From positions 1 through 49,621 of the forward strand of contig JAOUKO010000003.1 in NCBI GenBank assembly GCA_029882525.1: a stretch of 49,621 nt of DNA, given 5' to 3'. The position numbers and the translations under genes were made by a program. The DNA is from Candidatus Aminicenantota bacterium (GTDB taxonomy: Bacteria > Acidobacteriota > Aminicenantia > Aminicenantales > Aminicenantaceae). Under the pieces are notes generated by a model. It made no database searches, was not told where the DNA came from, and was given only the letters and a program-made list of their open reading frames with translations. Below are positions 31,978-41,124 of the stretch, piece by piece (position 1 is the stretch's first letter; every line of letters starts with the position of its first letter).

Positions 31978-33366
31978 TTATTTATACCTGAGCCATTTTT
32001 TAACCACTCTTTCCACCGCATCCAGAGAATCCTGGATTTCCCTCTCTGTGTGAGCAGCGGAAATCGCTCCATAGCCATGAAATGTGTTGAATCCCTCTTC
32101 GAGCATTGACAATTTAAAAATCTTCTCCCTGAGCTCAAAATCACAGACTTCCGGGTTCCAAACCTGTTCGGGATGGGAAATCCGGTCAATATTCTCCTTG
32201 AGAAACTGAACTCCTACCAGGGAGCTGTTCTCCGTGACCGAGTCACCGTAGCCAGTACACCTGACGTTGATGCCATGAGCGGCAAAGATCTCTTCAATTC
32301 CTTTCCGGACCTTGCTGCCAAGCCGACCTATCCTGGGGTAGATCTCTGATTCATTGTCTATTAAGTAACTCAGAAAGCTTAATCCCGCCAGCATCGCGGC
32401 CGGGTGAGCGGAAAACGTCCCCCCCTCAAACTTCACCTTCTGCTCCGGTTTTGCCTCAGGGCCACAGAGAGCTATCACGTCCTCTCTGCCCGCCACCGCG
32501 CTGACAGGCATTCCCCCTCCGATTGCTTTTCCGAGCACTGTCAGATCTGGCTTTATCCCGTACAAACTCTGCACTCCTCCCGGATGAAAACGGAAGCCTG
32601 AGACAACCTCATCAAAAATGAGCAAAGAACCATGCTGCTGGGTCAATTCCCTCGCTCGCCGGAGATAATCTTTATGGGAAAAAATGAAACCACCTGCCCC
32701 GATGAAAGGCTCCAGGATGAAACAGGCGATCCTCTCTCCATGTTCTTTGAACCTATCCTCAAGGTCCTGGATATCATTGAACTTGGTCACGACGATCATC
32801 TTCTCAATTCCCGCTGGAAGCCCGGCGGACTCGATGTGGTCCATCCCTCGATCATAGACAGCGATTCCTCTCAAAACATAAGGATGAGCACCGTGCCAGC
32901 CTCCCCCCACTTTCATGACCAATTCTTTTTTAGAGAAGGCTTTGGCCAGCATGATAGCATACATCGTGGCCAGAGTTCCGCTGGTGGTGAACCGGATTTT
33001 ATCTGCACCTATCTGTCCCAAAATCAGCTCGGCCAGTTCACTCTGGTGGCTGCCCGGAAAACCTGTTGTCAGCCCCTGGCTCTTTTTAAAATAATCCTGT
33101 AGAGCTTTGATCACGACTCTCGGGTTGTGTCCCAGGACATTGGCAAAATGACCCTGCCAGAAATCGATGTACATGTTCCCGTCTGCATCCCACACTTTTG
33201 AGCCACTGCATTGAAGGTCATAAAACGGAAAGGGACTGAATAACCTGAGGTTATGGCTGCCTCCGGTAATCAAGTACCGGGAAGCCTTCTTAAAGATAGC
33301 CTCTGACTTTTTATGCTTTGACCTGAAATTCTGGATTAAATCATTGAGCAGCCTTTGTTTATCCAT
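31978..33366 (-). CDS. class III aminotransferase (glutamate-1-semialdehyde aminomutase-like)
   Basis: 462 residues. The ATG at 33366 is preferred because GAGAGGG lies 6 nt upstream; an ATG two codons earlier and a TTG further up have worse spacing. PLP-enzyme features: ITGGSHNLRLFSPFPFYD opening, TTSGTLATMYAIMLA (phosphate-binding), LLIFDEVVSGFRF (Asp for the PLP ring nitrogen), VLGKAIGGGMPVSAVAG (Schiff-base Lys) and GGTFSAHPAAMLAG. It resembles HemL and related aminomutases, but the heme pathway is not otherwise represented here. In an operon with the diaminopentanoate dehydrogenase-like gene, it could act on the same diamino acid or amino-ketone. Promoter candidate at 33532-33560. Confidence 0.8.
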   Translation of the reverse strand: MDKQRLLNDLIQNFRSKHKKSEAIFKKASRYLITGGSHNLRLFSPFPFYDLQCSGSKVWDADGNMYIDFWQGHFANVLGHNPRVVIKALQDYFKKSQGLTTGFPGSHQSELAELILGQIGADKIRFTTSGTLATMYAIMLAKAFSKKELVMKVGGGWHGAHPYVLRGIAVYDRGMDHIESAGLPAGIEKMIVVTKFNDIQDLEDRFKEHGERIACFILEPFIGAGGFIFSHKDYLRRARELTQQHGSLLIFDEVVSGFRFHPGGVQSLYGIKPDLTVLGKAIGGGMPVSAVAGREDVIALCGPEAKPEQKVKFEGGTFSAHPAAMLAGLSFLSYLIDNESEIYPRIGRLGSKVRKGIEEIFAAHGINVRCTGYGDSVTENSSLVGVQFLKENIDRISHPEQVWNPEVCDFELREKIFKLSMLEEGFNTFHGYGAISAAHTEREIQDSLDAVERVVKKWLRYK

Positions 33367-33531
33367 GACCATCCCTCTCAAGCCTCAGGAAACAAGAACC
33401 TGAAGTCCAACCCCAATGTCTGATAAAAGAGAGTCATTGATTGATAAGCCCGTTTAATGGTTGAGCTAAGGCTAATTTTCCTGACCTGTATTTCTTTCAT
33501 AATCTTGCTTTTCGACAGCCAGGTATTGCAT

Positions 33532-33560
33532 AGATTAGAACAACACAAAGAAATAGTCAA
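33532..33560 (-). promoter_or_regulatory. promoter candidate for the aminotransferase/dehydrogenase pair
   Basis: On the minus strand TTGACT (33560-33555), 17 nt, then TAATCT (33537-33532). Leader about 160 nt. The leader region 33367-33531 holds nothing recognised. Confidence 0.5.
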
Positions 33561-33579
33561 AAAAAAAGTGAGCGCCAGC

Positions 33580-33757
33580 AAGCACCTCTATCTCCGTAAC
33601 ATTTTATTATGAAAGTGTAATTGTTAGCAGCGGCGGTTCTGCTTCATCCTGGCCAAGACCCTCCCACCCACCACCATGGGCCTCGGATGGAACAGAACCG
33701 CCGCCGCACTTCTCCATCAGGCCAGATGTTTCCCTTATCACGGAAATAAAGATGCTT
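33580..33757 (-). repeat. R2 repeat, copy 2
   Basis: About 178 bp. Ends AAGCACCTCTATCTCCGTAAC and, in reverse, AAGCATCTTTATTTCCGTGA. The foldback stem is GCGGCGGTTCTG (33630-33641) with CAGAACCGCCGC (33693-33704), 12 bp perfect. Compared with copy 3, an A-T pair is replaced by G-C on both arms. Its end lies 20 bp upstream of the -35 box at 33560. Confidence 0.8.
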
Positions 33758-33793
33758 TTTGAGCGTCCTGTCTTACGAAAGATAAACGAGATT

Positions 33794-33821
33794 AAAAAGG
33801 GTGTCCCTCCAGGCAACACCC
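33794..33821 (-). terminator. intrinsic terminator after tolC-like gene
   Basis: On the minus strand GGGTGT, loop TGCCTGGAGGG, ACACCC, then TTTTT. It lies 29 bp after the stop of the TolC-family gene. Confidence 0.75.
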
Positions 33822-33849
33822 CCATGATTAGGGAACTTCCCTAAAATGA

Positions 33850-35409
33850 TCACTCTCCGATGAACTGCGATATGGTGATTTTCCTCTTCTCCAGGCTTGT
33901 TCCCAGAGCTTTCTCCAGCCTGGCCAAAGCAAGATTATAATCAACCAAAGACTTCAGCTCCAGAGACCTTTCCTTGGCCAGTTCATCCTGGTACTGAAGG
34001 ACAAAATAGTTGGTGGTCAGCCCGACATTCAGCTTTTTCACCTCAGCCTCCAGTCTTTTTTCAGCCAACTCGCGGGCAACGCGGTAAGCCTCAACTCTCT
34101 TGAAGTTGGTCTCGATATCCCTGAGCGCGTCTTTCACATCCAGGTAGACCTGTTTTTCCAGGTTTTTTAACTCCAGCTGGCTCTTTTCCATTTCCATCCT
34201 GGCCTTGACGACATCGGCTTTGGTCGTAAAATTGCTCAGGGGAAGGGAGAGAGTCAAGCCAACAGTCCAGTTGTCGTATTTAAACCCGAAAGCATCCTTC
34301 AAGGCATCGGAAGGAGGATGGGTAATCGTATCAATCGGAGGGCCAAAGGGGTCCAGGGGATTAAAAACATTTTCTGTTCCTGAAAGCCCGGGACTCCAGT
34401 AGGAAAACTCCAGATCCAGGTTGGGAAGAAGCTGATTCCGGGCAATATTCAGATTCAGCTCATTGGTCTCGATAGTCTTCTTCCTCATTTCTAAATCCGG
34501 ACTCTTTTCTAAAGCCTTTCTCAGCGCTTCTCCCAGTGAGATCTCTTCCTGAATAAAACTCGGCTTGTCCAAGGGGATTATCTTTTTCTGGCTCATCTCC
34601 CCTTCTTCTGTCAGGTTGAGCAAGTCTCTTAGCAAATCCTCACTTCTTCGGATAAGAGCCTCGGCTGCAAGTATATCCGCTTCTCGTGAGGCCACAACAG
34701 CCTCGGCATTCAGAATCTCGATCTGTGCCAATTTGCCCACTTCAACTTCTTTCCTATTCTTAGCCAGGAGGTCCTGCGCAAGCTCCAAGGACTGCTGTTT
34801 GACCTTGTAATCCTCGATGGCGTAGACGAGATTCCAGTAAGCCTCCTGCACCCTGTAGACCGTATCTATGAGGACCTTCTCGAACTGACTGTAAGAAATG
34901 TCCAGGTTGTTGCGGGCAATGAGAATTTCTCTCCGGCTGACCTTTGTGCCGAAATTCTTCAGCAGAGGCTGAGTTAGACTGAAGCGCAACGAGCTTCCGT
35001 AACGGGGGTTGATGACCTGAAAGCCTGCAGTCGTTTCATATCTGTTATTGTATAGAGTGAGAGAAAAGTTGCCTCCCGTGGGAATCTGCTGAACCAAGGT
35101 TGCAGAGTAATCCAAATCCTTGTTGGTAACGGTGTCTGCCTGTTCGAGCCACCAGTAGGAAGGACTTTCCGTTCGTTCGTTTCCGAACCCGATGTCAAGC
35201 CGGGGCATGAAAAACTCCTTGGCTTTTATCAGGGATGCATCGGCCAGCTCAGGGTTGATAACTTCCACCGCGACGTTAAGGTTATCCTTCAAAGTCCTGA
35301 TGATGCATTCTTCGAGAGACAGAGAGAGTGTTTCCTCCTCTCCAGAGAAACAGGGCTTGAAGAACAAGATGAAAACCAGGGCTGGAATAAAAATTGTTTT
35401 TATCCTCAT
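33850..35409 (-). CDS. TolC-family outer-membrane efflux channel protein
   Basis: 519 residues. The ATG at 35409 is chosen because AGGAGG is 6-7 nt upstream and the product then starts with a signal peptide (MRIKTIFIPALVFILFFKPC). Two related halves of long helices plus short strands: LSLEECIIRTLKDNLNVAVE, then RRSEDLLRDLLN, LEMRKKTIETNELNLNIARNQLLPNL, and a second half ending YNLALARLEKALGTS. These are the outer-membrane efflux protein repeats (Pfam OEP). It would form the trimeric exit duct of an export pump. No membrane-fusion or inner-membrane pump gene is adjacent, so the partner must be elsewhere. A clear terminator follows. Confidence 0.85.
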   Translation of the reverse strand: MRIKTIFIPALVFILFFKPCFSGEEETLSLSLEECIIRTLKDNLNVAVEVINPELADASLIKAKEFFMPRLDIGFGNERTESPSYWWLEQADTVTNKDLDYSATLVQQIPTGGNFSLTLYNNRYETTAGFQVINPRYGSSLRFSLTQPLLKNFGTKVSRREILIARNNLDISYSQFEKVLIDTVYRVQEAYWNLVYAIEDYKVKQQSLELAQDLLAKNRKEVEVGKLAQIEILNAEAVVASREADILAAEALIRRSEDLLRDLLNLTEEGEMSQKKIIPLDKPSFIQEEISLGEALRKALEKSPDLEMRKKTIETNELNLNIARNQLLPNLDLEFSYWSPGLSGTENVFNPLDPFGPPIDTITHPPSDALKDAFGFKYDNWTVGLTLSLPLSNFTTKADVVKARMEMEKSQLELKNLEKQVYLDVKDALRDIETNFKRVEAYRVARELAEKRLEAEVKKLNVGLTTNYFVLQYQDELAKERSLELKSLVDYNLALARLEKALGTSLEKRKITISQFIGE

Positions 35410-35539
35410 TATAGGCCTCCTGAAAAAAATATGGACATGGACAGAAAACCTCCTCATTCATCCAGTCTCATTTTAATCAATGCTTCAACCAAATAATACG
35501 AATATTTGTGTCTATTGGTTCAAATCCAGGTGAATTGAC

Positions 35540-35612
35540 CCTCTCTCATTTTATGTGAGTGGAATACACGGGAATGGAAGAAACGAGCTTGATGATTTAG
35601 CCTTACCTAACC
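35540..35612 (+). repeat. R3 repeat, left-end fragment overlapping the tsaD stop
   Basis: CTCTCTCATTTTATGTGAG, AATACACGGGAATGGAAG, and ATTTAGCCTTACCT follow the R3 left-end order. The last part covers the tsaD stop codon (35603-35605). The rest of the gap up to 35409 shows nothing else. Confidence 0.55.
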
Positions 35613-36637
35613 TCCCTGGAAGGGGAACAAGGTAAAGAAACACGGGGATAAGCGTTTAAATCCAGGTCTAGAGACGGTGTCATTCCCTTTTTGAGCTTCT
35701 CCAAAGCCAGGGCTGCCACCATGGCGGCATTATCGGTACAGAATTCAGGCGAAGGAACGGCAGGAGTCAAGCGCTGCTTCCGGGCAAACTCCTCGAAGTG
35801 ATGCCTGAGCTTTTTATTCCTGGCAACTCCGCCACAGAGAATGAGCGCCTTGGGTTTGAGATTCTCTGCGGCCTGAGCCAGGTTGGCCAACAGGGCCCGG
35901 ATCACAGCCATCTCGAAGCTGGCCAGAAAATCATAGAAATGAGGATGGCTCTTGGCAATCTTGAGTTCTTTAATCAGCTTTAAAGCCGCCGTCTTCAGCC
36001 CGCTGAAACTGAAGTCAAGGCTTCCATCTGTCATATGCGGCAAGCCAAAAACGAACTTCCGAGGGTCTCCTCTTTCGGCCAATTCATCAATAACCGGCCC
36101 TCCCGGATATCCCAGGTCAAGGAATTTGGAGATTTTATCCAGGGCTTCTCCTGCCGCATCATCTCGTGTTCTTCCGATGAGCCGATAATCCATCTTCTTC
36201 TTCATGAAAAAGGTGGAGGTGTGACCTCCTGAGGCGACAAGAGCCAAGGCGGGAAAGGGAATCCTGCGATTTTCAAGAAAGACGGATTCAATGTGGGCTT
36301 CGATATGGTCGACCGTGATCAGGGGTTTTCCAAAATAATAGGCCAGGCCTTTGGCAAAGGATAGGCCAACCAACAAAGAACCGATCAATCCAGGCCCCTG
36401 AGTCACGGCATAGGCATCGACATCCTCGAGCTTCAGCTTTGCCCGGCTTAAGCACTCCTGGACGACATAGATAATAGAGGTGATGTGCTGCCGTGAAGCC
36501 AGTTCAGGAACAACTCCTCCATAAGGAGCGTGGATCTCGTCTTGAGTGAGAACCACGTTGCCCAGTATCTTGAAATTTTCATCGAGGACCGAAGCGGAAG
36601 TTTCATCGCAGGATGTCTCAATTCCCAAGACACGCAT
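35603..36637 (-). CDS. tsaD: tRNA N6-adenosine threonylcarbamoyltransferase TsaD
   Basis: 344 residues from the ATG at 36637, which gives the family N-terminus MRVLGIETSCDET; an ATG 15 nt earlier (36652) adds MRKET and is possible. TsaD moves the threonylcarbamoyl group onto A37 of tRNAs that read ANN codons, together with TsaB and TsaE. Metal ligands His111 and His115 are in DHIEAH; GPGLIGSLLVG, ASGGHTS and LILCGGVARN are the ATP-binding parts. Length is normal for the family. It follows mtnA by 4 to 19 bp and is the last gene of the operon. The last residues and the stop codon run into repeat R3, so the C-terminal tail may be recent. Confidence 0.93.
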   Translation of the reverse strand: MRVLGIETSCDETSASVLDENFKILGNVVLTQDEIHAPYGGVVPELASRQHITSIIYVVQECLSRAKLKLEDVDAYAVTQGPGLIGSLLVGLSFAKGLAYYFGKPLITVDHIEAHIESVFLENRRIPFPALALVASGGHTSTFFMKKKMDYRLIGRTRDDAAGEALDKISKFLDLGYPGGPVIDELAERGDPRKFVFGLPHMTDGSLDFSFSGLKTAALKLIKELKIAKSHPHFYDFLASFEMAVIRALLANLAQAAENLKPKALILCGGVARNKKLRHHFEEFARKQRLTPAVPSPEFCTDNAAMVAALALEKLKKGMTPSLDLDLNAYPRVSLPCSPSREVR

Positions 36638-36656
36638 CGTCTCTTTTCTCATCCTT

Positions 36657-37700
36657 TCACTTTTTGTATTTGTTGAGCAGTCTTTCCAGGCTTTTCGCGT
36701 AAGGCGGCCTGGATATCCCTTTCTCAGTGATTATGCCTGAGATGTAGCCAGCAGGAGTGACATCAAAGGCTGGATTCTCGACGCCGACATGAGGCAAGGT
36801 CACGCATCGTCCAGCGAACTCCCTGACCTCCTCAGCGCTTCTCTCTTCGATGGGAATCTGCTCTCCCTCAGACAGTCCCGGATCAATGGTACTTGTCGGA
36901 GCCGCGATGTAGAACGGGAGGTTATGTTCCTTGGCCAGGACAGCCAGAGTGTAGGTGCCGATTTTATTGGCCGTATCCCCATTGCGGGCGATCCTGTCCG
37001 CCCCGGTCAGGACCGCTGAGACCTCTCCCTTTTTCATCAGATGCCCGGCCATACTGTCCGTGATCAAAGTCACGGGAATCTTCTCTCTATCCAGCTCCCA
37101 GCAGGTGAGCCTTGCACCCTGAAGGAGAGGCCTTGTTTCATCCACGTAAACATGAATTCTCTTGCCTTCCTGGAAGGCTGATCGTATAACGCCCAGGGCT
37201 GTCCCGTATCCGGCTGTAGCCAGGTCTCCGGTATTGCAGTGCGTCAGGACAGAATCTCCGTCTTTAAGAAGGCTCTTCCCCCAGAAACCGATCTTCCTGT
37301 TGATCTCCACGTCCTCTCTCTCGATCGCCTCTGCCTCTTTGATCAATCTCCGCTGGAGCTCAGGGAAAGCAAGACCCCTGCTCTCATCGAAGGTTCTTTT
37401 CATCCTTTCCAGAGCCCAGAATAAATTGCGGGCCGTCGGCCTGGTTTTTTCAAGCCTCTTAAGAATCCGGGAGAACTCTTTTTCCAAACCCGTGTCACTC
37501 TTCATCCGGAGTAGGCCCAGAGCCGCTCCGTAGGCAGCGGCAACTCCGATAGCAGGAGCTCCCCGGATGACCATCTTCTCGATCGCCTCCGCCACCTGGT
37601 TGTATTCCCGGCACTCCACGTAGACCTCCTCATCCGGGAGCTTTCTCTGGTCAATCATCACCAGCCTGTCTCTATCCCACTTGACTGCTGGCAGCATCAT
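36657..37700 (-). CDS. mtnA: S-methyl-5-thioribose-1-phosphate isomerase
   Basis: 347 residues; ATG overlapping the stop of the upstream gene by 4 bp (ATGA). It isomerises methylthioribose-1-phosphate to methylthioribulose-1-phosphate in the methionine salvage pathway. Family marks: VIRGAPAIGVAAAYG near residue 46, the catalytic Cys155 in THCNTGDLATAGYGTALG and catalytic Asp235 in LTGADRIARNGDTANKIG. The eIF-2B-type fold covers the whole length. No other salvage gene is adjacent, so it may serve nucleoside or purine recycling instead. Translationally coupled to the TPR lipoprotein gene. Confidence 0.93.
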   Translation of the reverse strand: MMLPAVKWDRDRLVMIDQRKLPDEEVYVECREYNQVAEAIEKMVIRGAPAIGVAAAYGAALGLLRMKSDTGLEKEFSRILKRLEKTRPTARNLFWALERMKRTFDESRGLAFPELQRRLIKEAEAIEREDVEINRKIGFWGKSLLKDGDSVLTHCNTGDLATAGYGTALGVIRSAFQEGKRIHVYVDETRPLLQGARLTCWELDREKIPVTLITDSMAGHLMKKGEVSAVLTGADRIARNGDTANKIGTYTLAVLAKEHNLPFYIAAPTSTIDPGLSEGEQIPIEERSAEEVREFAGRCVTLPHVGVENPAFDVTPAGYISGIITEKGISRPPYAKSLERLLNKYKK

Positions 37701-38581
37701 CCTTGCCTTTCCTTTTGCCAGGAAGGAGCCTCAGGACCCTTCCATTTCCATTTTTTCACCCACTCCATGTACTTCTCTCGAAAATCTTCCCACTCTTTTG
37801 AGGAGAGCTCTTCTTTCAACCTCTGGTAGCAATACACGATCTGGAGGTCATTATCCCTTAAAATCTCTTCTGTGGGGAGCCCGAGCTCTTTGGCCATCAA
37901 GGCTGACTCAAAGCTCTTCCCGTAGTCGGCGAGGTGGCTCAGGATCTGCGACCGGAGATAGTGGTAAAAACCACAGCTGAGGTCCTCATCAGAGAGCTTT
38001 TGGGCTGTCTTTAGGGCAGATGCCAAAAGCTTTTCTCTCTCCTTTCCCTCTTGATGAATTGCCTTCTTCAGCATCGCATCCGTGTATCTTTGGGCGGCCA
38101 GGATCGTAACGGGTGAAAACTTGGATTTTTCGATAAGGAAGATGTAGATCCTGAGCGATGAGTCCTCGACCCAGAGCTCCTCCAGCGAGAGAGCCAATCC
38201 CAAAAGAGAAACCTGCTGGGCCCATTCCTCGCCTTTTTCAAACCCATGGGAATGGGCAAGACGGAAACTCTCTTCAGCATCCTGCCAGAGTTTGAGCTTC
38301 AATTCGGTCATCCCCTTTAACATGTAAGCCTGGGATGAGGGGCGCTTCGAAACCTCATGCTCCGCTTCTTCCAGAGCTCTTTTGAAGGAGCCCAGGGCAT
38401 CTTCGGTCTGATAGAGTCGGGAATACTTCTGGCCCTGGGTGTAATGAAGTTTGGCCTCCCTAAGATGGGAAACGCATGAGGAGAATAAGGCAAAACAGAA
38501 CATAAATAGCAGGAGGAGGAAAAAATCCACAGGGCCTTTCTTCAATCCGACTGCTTTCTCCCGTGGGCACACCTTATCCAT
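37697..38581 (-). CDS. TPR-like lipoprotein, unknown function
   Basis: 294 residues. Its ATG overlaps the stop of the preceding gene by 8 bp, and its stop overlaps mtnA by 4 bp. A long n-region is followed by FFLLLLFMFCFALFSSC, whose LFSSC ending is a fair lipobox, so the mature part is probably anchored in the envelope. The rest is helical with TPR-like pairs: YSRLYQTEDALGSFKRALEEAE, AYMLKGMTELKLKLWQDAEESF and ESALMAKELGLPTEEIL. TPR domains hold protein partners; none is known here. It probably does not share a pathway with mtnA or tsaD despite the tight coupling. Confidence 0.7.
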   Translation of the reverse strand: MDKVCPREKAVGLKKGPVDFFLLLLFMFCFALFSSCVSHLREAKLHYTQGQKYSRLYQTEDALGSFKRALEEAEHEVSKRPSSQAYMLKGMTELKLKLWQDAEESFRLAHSHGFEKGEEWAQQVSLLGLALSLEELWVEDSSLRIYIFLIEKSKFSPVTILAAQRYTDAMLKKAIHQEGKEREKLLASALKTAQKLSDEDLSCGFYHYLRSQILSHLADYGKSFESALMAKELGLPTEEILRDNDLQIVYCYQRLKEELSSKEWEDFREKYMEWVKKWKWKGPEAPSWQKERQG

Positions 38582-39161
38582 TTTTACTCCTTACATGCTT
38601 TTTTATGATCTCAGCAATAACTTTCTGCACTTTTTCCTGCGAGATGAGTTCCAGGCTGAGGGATACCATCTCACCCGCAAAATCCTTCAGACCCCTGATA
38701 AGCTTGGATTGATTCTTTAACTCACTGATATCCTTTTCCGCCTGAATGACTTTCTGATCGAACTCCTTGACGATCTTTCTGTAATCGCCGGATTCCATTT
38801 CTTCGTGAAAAAGGGCTGAGAGAAAAGGATCTTCGAGCCCAAGGATGGGATAGAGCCTGGCAAACGATCCTCTTAAAGAGGCCATGTCTTTTTTTCTTAT
38901 TTCAGGTTCAAAACACCTCATCAAAGCGCGATTATCACTGAAGAAACTGAGGATAAAATCATCGGGTTTTAACTTGACGCGCTCTGGATCAAGCCAGACT
39001 TTCCAGGAAAAGATCTTCTCTTTCCATTCTTTTGTTCTTTTTATGGCCCAGAAGAGGGAAGCATTAAGAAGGGGGAAATAGAGATAACTCTGTAAAGGAA
39101 AGATTTTGGAGAGAAAGCTTATGCCGCTTTCCACCGTCTTTTCAAGAGAAGACTTGGGCAT
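38574..39161 (-). CDS. hypothetical protein, first gene of the tsaD operon
   Basis: 195 residues, no recognised family. No signal peptide is convincing; a mild hydrophobic stretch (LQSYLYFPLLNASLFWAI) near the N-terminus could associate with the membrane. The C-terminal third is charged and helical (EKDISELKNQSKLIRGLKD), with coiled-coil character. The ATG has no Shine-Dalgarno site and coincides with the predicted transcription start from the promoter at 39168-39196, so it may be translated from a leaderless mRNA. It overlaps the TPR lipoprotein gene by 8 bp. Confidence 0.65.
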   Translation of the reverse strand: MPKSSLEKTVESGISFLSKIFPLQSYLYFPLLNASLFWAIKRTKEWKEKIFSWKVWLDPERVKLKPDDFILSFFSDNRALMRCFEPEIRKKDMASLRGSFARLYPILGLEDPFLSALFHEEMESGDYRKIVKEFDQKVIQAEKDISELKNQSKLIRGLKDFAGEMVSLSLELISQEKVQKVIAEIIKKHVRSKNG

Positions 39162-39167
39162 GGTAAT

Positions 39168-39196
39168 ATAATAAGAATTAAACCGGTTGGAGTAAA
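39168..39196 (-). promoter_or_regulatory. promoter candidate for the tsaD operon
   Basis: On the minus strand TTTACT (39196-39191), 17 nt, then TATTAT (39173-39168). The start would fall at about 39161, the A of the first ATG. Confidence 0.5.
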
Positions 39197-39202
39197 GAAA
39201 AA

Positions 39203-39314
39203 ATGGGGTCAGGGCTCGACATTAGACTTCAGATCATTAAGAAAATCAGAATATGAGTTCTTGAGCAAAGCAAGCAATGAATAAAAAATGTCTAATGTCG
39301 AGCCCTGACCCCAT
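39203..39314. repeat. R4-type foldback with 25-bp perfect arms
   Basis: Arms 39203-39227 (beginning ATGGGGTCAGGGCTCGACA) and 39290-39314 (ending GAGCCCTGACCCCAT) are exact complements over 25 bp, with a 62-nt AT-rich loop. The GGGGTCAGG / CCTGACCCC wording recurs as traces near 23355 and 48981. It lies between lepA and the tsaD operon. Confidence 0.85.
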
Positions 39315-39333
39315 CTATTCTAAAGCCTGGAAG

Positions 39334-41124
39334 TCACTTAATCTCAAGTAGGGCAAGGAAAGCTTCCTGCGGGACCTCCACCTGGCCGATCTTTTTCATC
39401 CTCCTTTTACCCACCTTCTGTTTTCCCAGCAGCTTCATCTTTCTTGTGTAATCTCCTCCGTACAGTTTGGCCAGGACATCTTTCCTGTAGGGCTTGATGG
39501 TCTCCCGGGCAATCACCCTTTTGCCGATCGCTGCCTGGAGAGAAACCTCAAACTGCTGTCGGGGGATGAGCTCCCTCATCCTCTGGACAAGCGTCTTTCC
39601 CCGTGAATAAACACTATCTTCATGGACAACCAGTGAAAAAGCATCCACAACCTCCCTGTTGATCAAAATATCGAGCTTGACCAGTGGGGCTTCCCTGAAA
39701 CCTATAAACTCGTAATCCATGGACGCATAGCCCTGCGAAACCGATTTCAACTGGTTGTAGAAATCCACGACGATTTCGTTCAGAGGAAGATGATAAGTCA
39801 GGAAGATGCGCTGCGTGCTGATGTACTCCATTTTCTGCTGCTCACCGCGCCGTCTTTCCAGAAGCCTGAGGACAGAGCCCAGATATTTTTCAGGAGTGAT
39901 AATCAGGGCTTCGATGAGCGGTTCCTCGATCTTCAGAATCTCGTGAGGCGGAGGAATCTGGGAGGGGTTATGGAATTCCAATACCTGACCGTCTTTCCTG
40001 GTGACTCTGAAGTTGACACTCGGAGCAGTGGTGACCAGGTTCAGGTCAAACTCGCGTTCCAGCCGCTCCTGGATTATTTCCCTGTGAAGCAATCCTAAGA
40101 AGCCGCCCCTGAAACCCAATCCCAAAGCCGGCGAGTTTTCGGGTTCGTAATGGAAGGAAGAATCATTGAGCCTCAGCTTCTCCAGAGCCTTTCGCAAATC
40201 TTCCACACTGCTTTCTCCGGCAGGGAACATCCCGCAAAACACCATGGATTTCGCCTCCTGAAAACCGGGAAGGGCCAGGGAGGTCCTCCTGTATCTCTCG
40301 GTGACCGTGTCACCTATCCGGGCGTGGCTCAATTCCCTTATACCAGCGATCATGTAGCCCACTTCGCCTGTCTCCAATCGATTCACCTTCTTAGGCTTCG
40401 GTGTTAAATAGCCGAGTTCTTCGACTTCATAGGTGGCTCCGCTGGACATCAGCTCAACCTTGGCTCCGGTGCGGATAGCTCCTTCAAAAATCCTGACCAG
40501 GATGATCACTCCCCGATAGGAATCAAACCAGGAATCGAAGACCAGGGCTCTCAGAGGGGAATCTGGATCTCCATCCGGCGGCGGGATACGGCTGACGATA
40601 TTTTCCAGGACCTGGTCGATACCCGTTCCTTTCTTTGCGCTCACCAGAATCGCTTCCTCCCTGTCTATGCCGATGATGTTTTCCATCTGTTCCAGAGTGA
40701 GCTCCGGGCTGGCTTGATACAGGTCTATCTTGTTGATGACAGGAATAAGCACAAGGTCATTCTGGAGGGCAAGATAGGTATTGGCCAATGTCTGGGCTTC
40801 AACTCCTTGAGAGGCATCAATGACCAGGAGTGCGCCCTCACAAGCAGCCAGACTCCGCGAAACTTCGTAGGTGAAATCCACATGCCCTGGAGTATCGATC
40901 AAGTTGAGGAAGTACTCTCTTCCGTCTTCGCTTGTATACAGGAGCCGGGCTGTCTGAGCTTTTATGGTGATTCCCTTCTCCCTCTCCAGGTCCATGGTAT
41001 CCAGCACCTGGTCTTTAAATTCCCGGGGAGAGATCGCCCCGGTTCTCTCCAGGAGCCGGTCCGCTAAGGTAGACTTCCCATGATCAATGTGGGCTATAAT
41101 CGAAAAATTCCTGATATTTTCCAT
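39334..41124 (-). CDS. lepA: elongation factor 4 (LepA), back-translocating GTPase
   Basis: 596 residues from the ATG at 41124 ([20 protein letters not shown]). The frame continues upstream to an ATG at 41190, but that codon lies inside repeat R2, so it is not used here. GTPase motifs: AHIDHGKST (P-loop), [13 protein letters not shown]; then the elongation-factor domains and the LepA-specific C-terminus ([26 protein letters not shown]). It acts on stalled or mis-translocated ribosomes. A TATAAT at 41142-41137 lies so close that the leader would be about 6 nt; no Shine-Dalgarno is present, so it may be leaderless. Confidence 0.93.
   Translation of the reverse strand: MENIRNFSIIAHIDHGKSTLADRLLERTGAISPREFKDQVLDTMDLEREKGITIKAQTARLLYTSEDGREYFLNLIDTPGHVDFTYEVSRSLAACEGALLVIDASQGVEAQTLANTYLALQNDLVLIPVINKIDLYQASPELTLEQMENIIGIDREEAILVSAKKGTGIDQVLENIVSRIPPPDGDPDSPLRALVFDSWFDSYRGVIILVRIFEGAIRTGAKVELMSSGATYEVEELGYLTPKPKKVNRLETGEVGYMIAGIRELSHARIGDTVTERYRRTSLALPGFQEAKSMVFCGMFPAGESSVEDLRKALEKLRLNDSSFHYEPENSPALGLGFRGGFLGLLHREIIQERLEREFDLNLVTTAPSVNFRVTRKDGQVLEFHNPSQIPPPHEILKIEEPLIEALIITPEKYLGSVLRLLERRRGEQQKMEYISTQRIFLTYHLPLNEIVVDFYNQLKSVSQGYASMDYEFIGFREAPLVKLDILINREVVDAFSLVVHEDSVYSRGKTLVQRMRELIPRQQFEVSLQAAIGKRVIARETIKPYRKDVLAKLYGGDYTRKMKLLGKQKVGKRRMKKIGQVEVPQEAFLALLEIK

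Noticed and set aside
33378-33581. 67-residue minus-strand open frame before the aminotransferase
   Set aside because: It runs over the promoter candidate and has no start signal or recognisable protein features.
36657-37700. SAM-type riboswitch upstream of mtnA
   Set aside because: mtnA is inside an operon and overlaps the preceding gene by 4 bp, leaving no leader.
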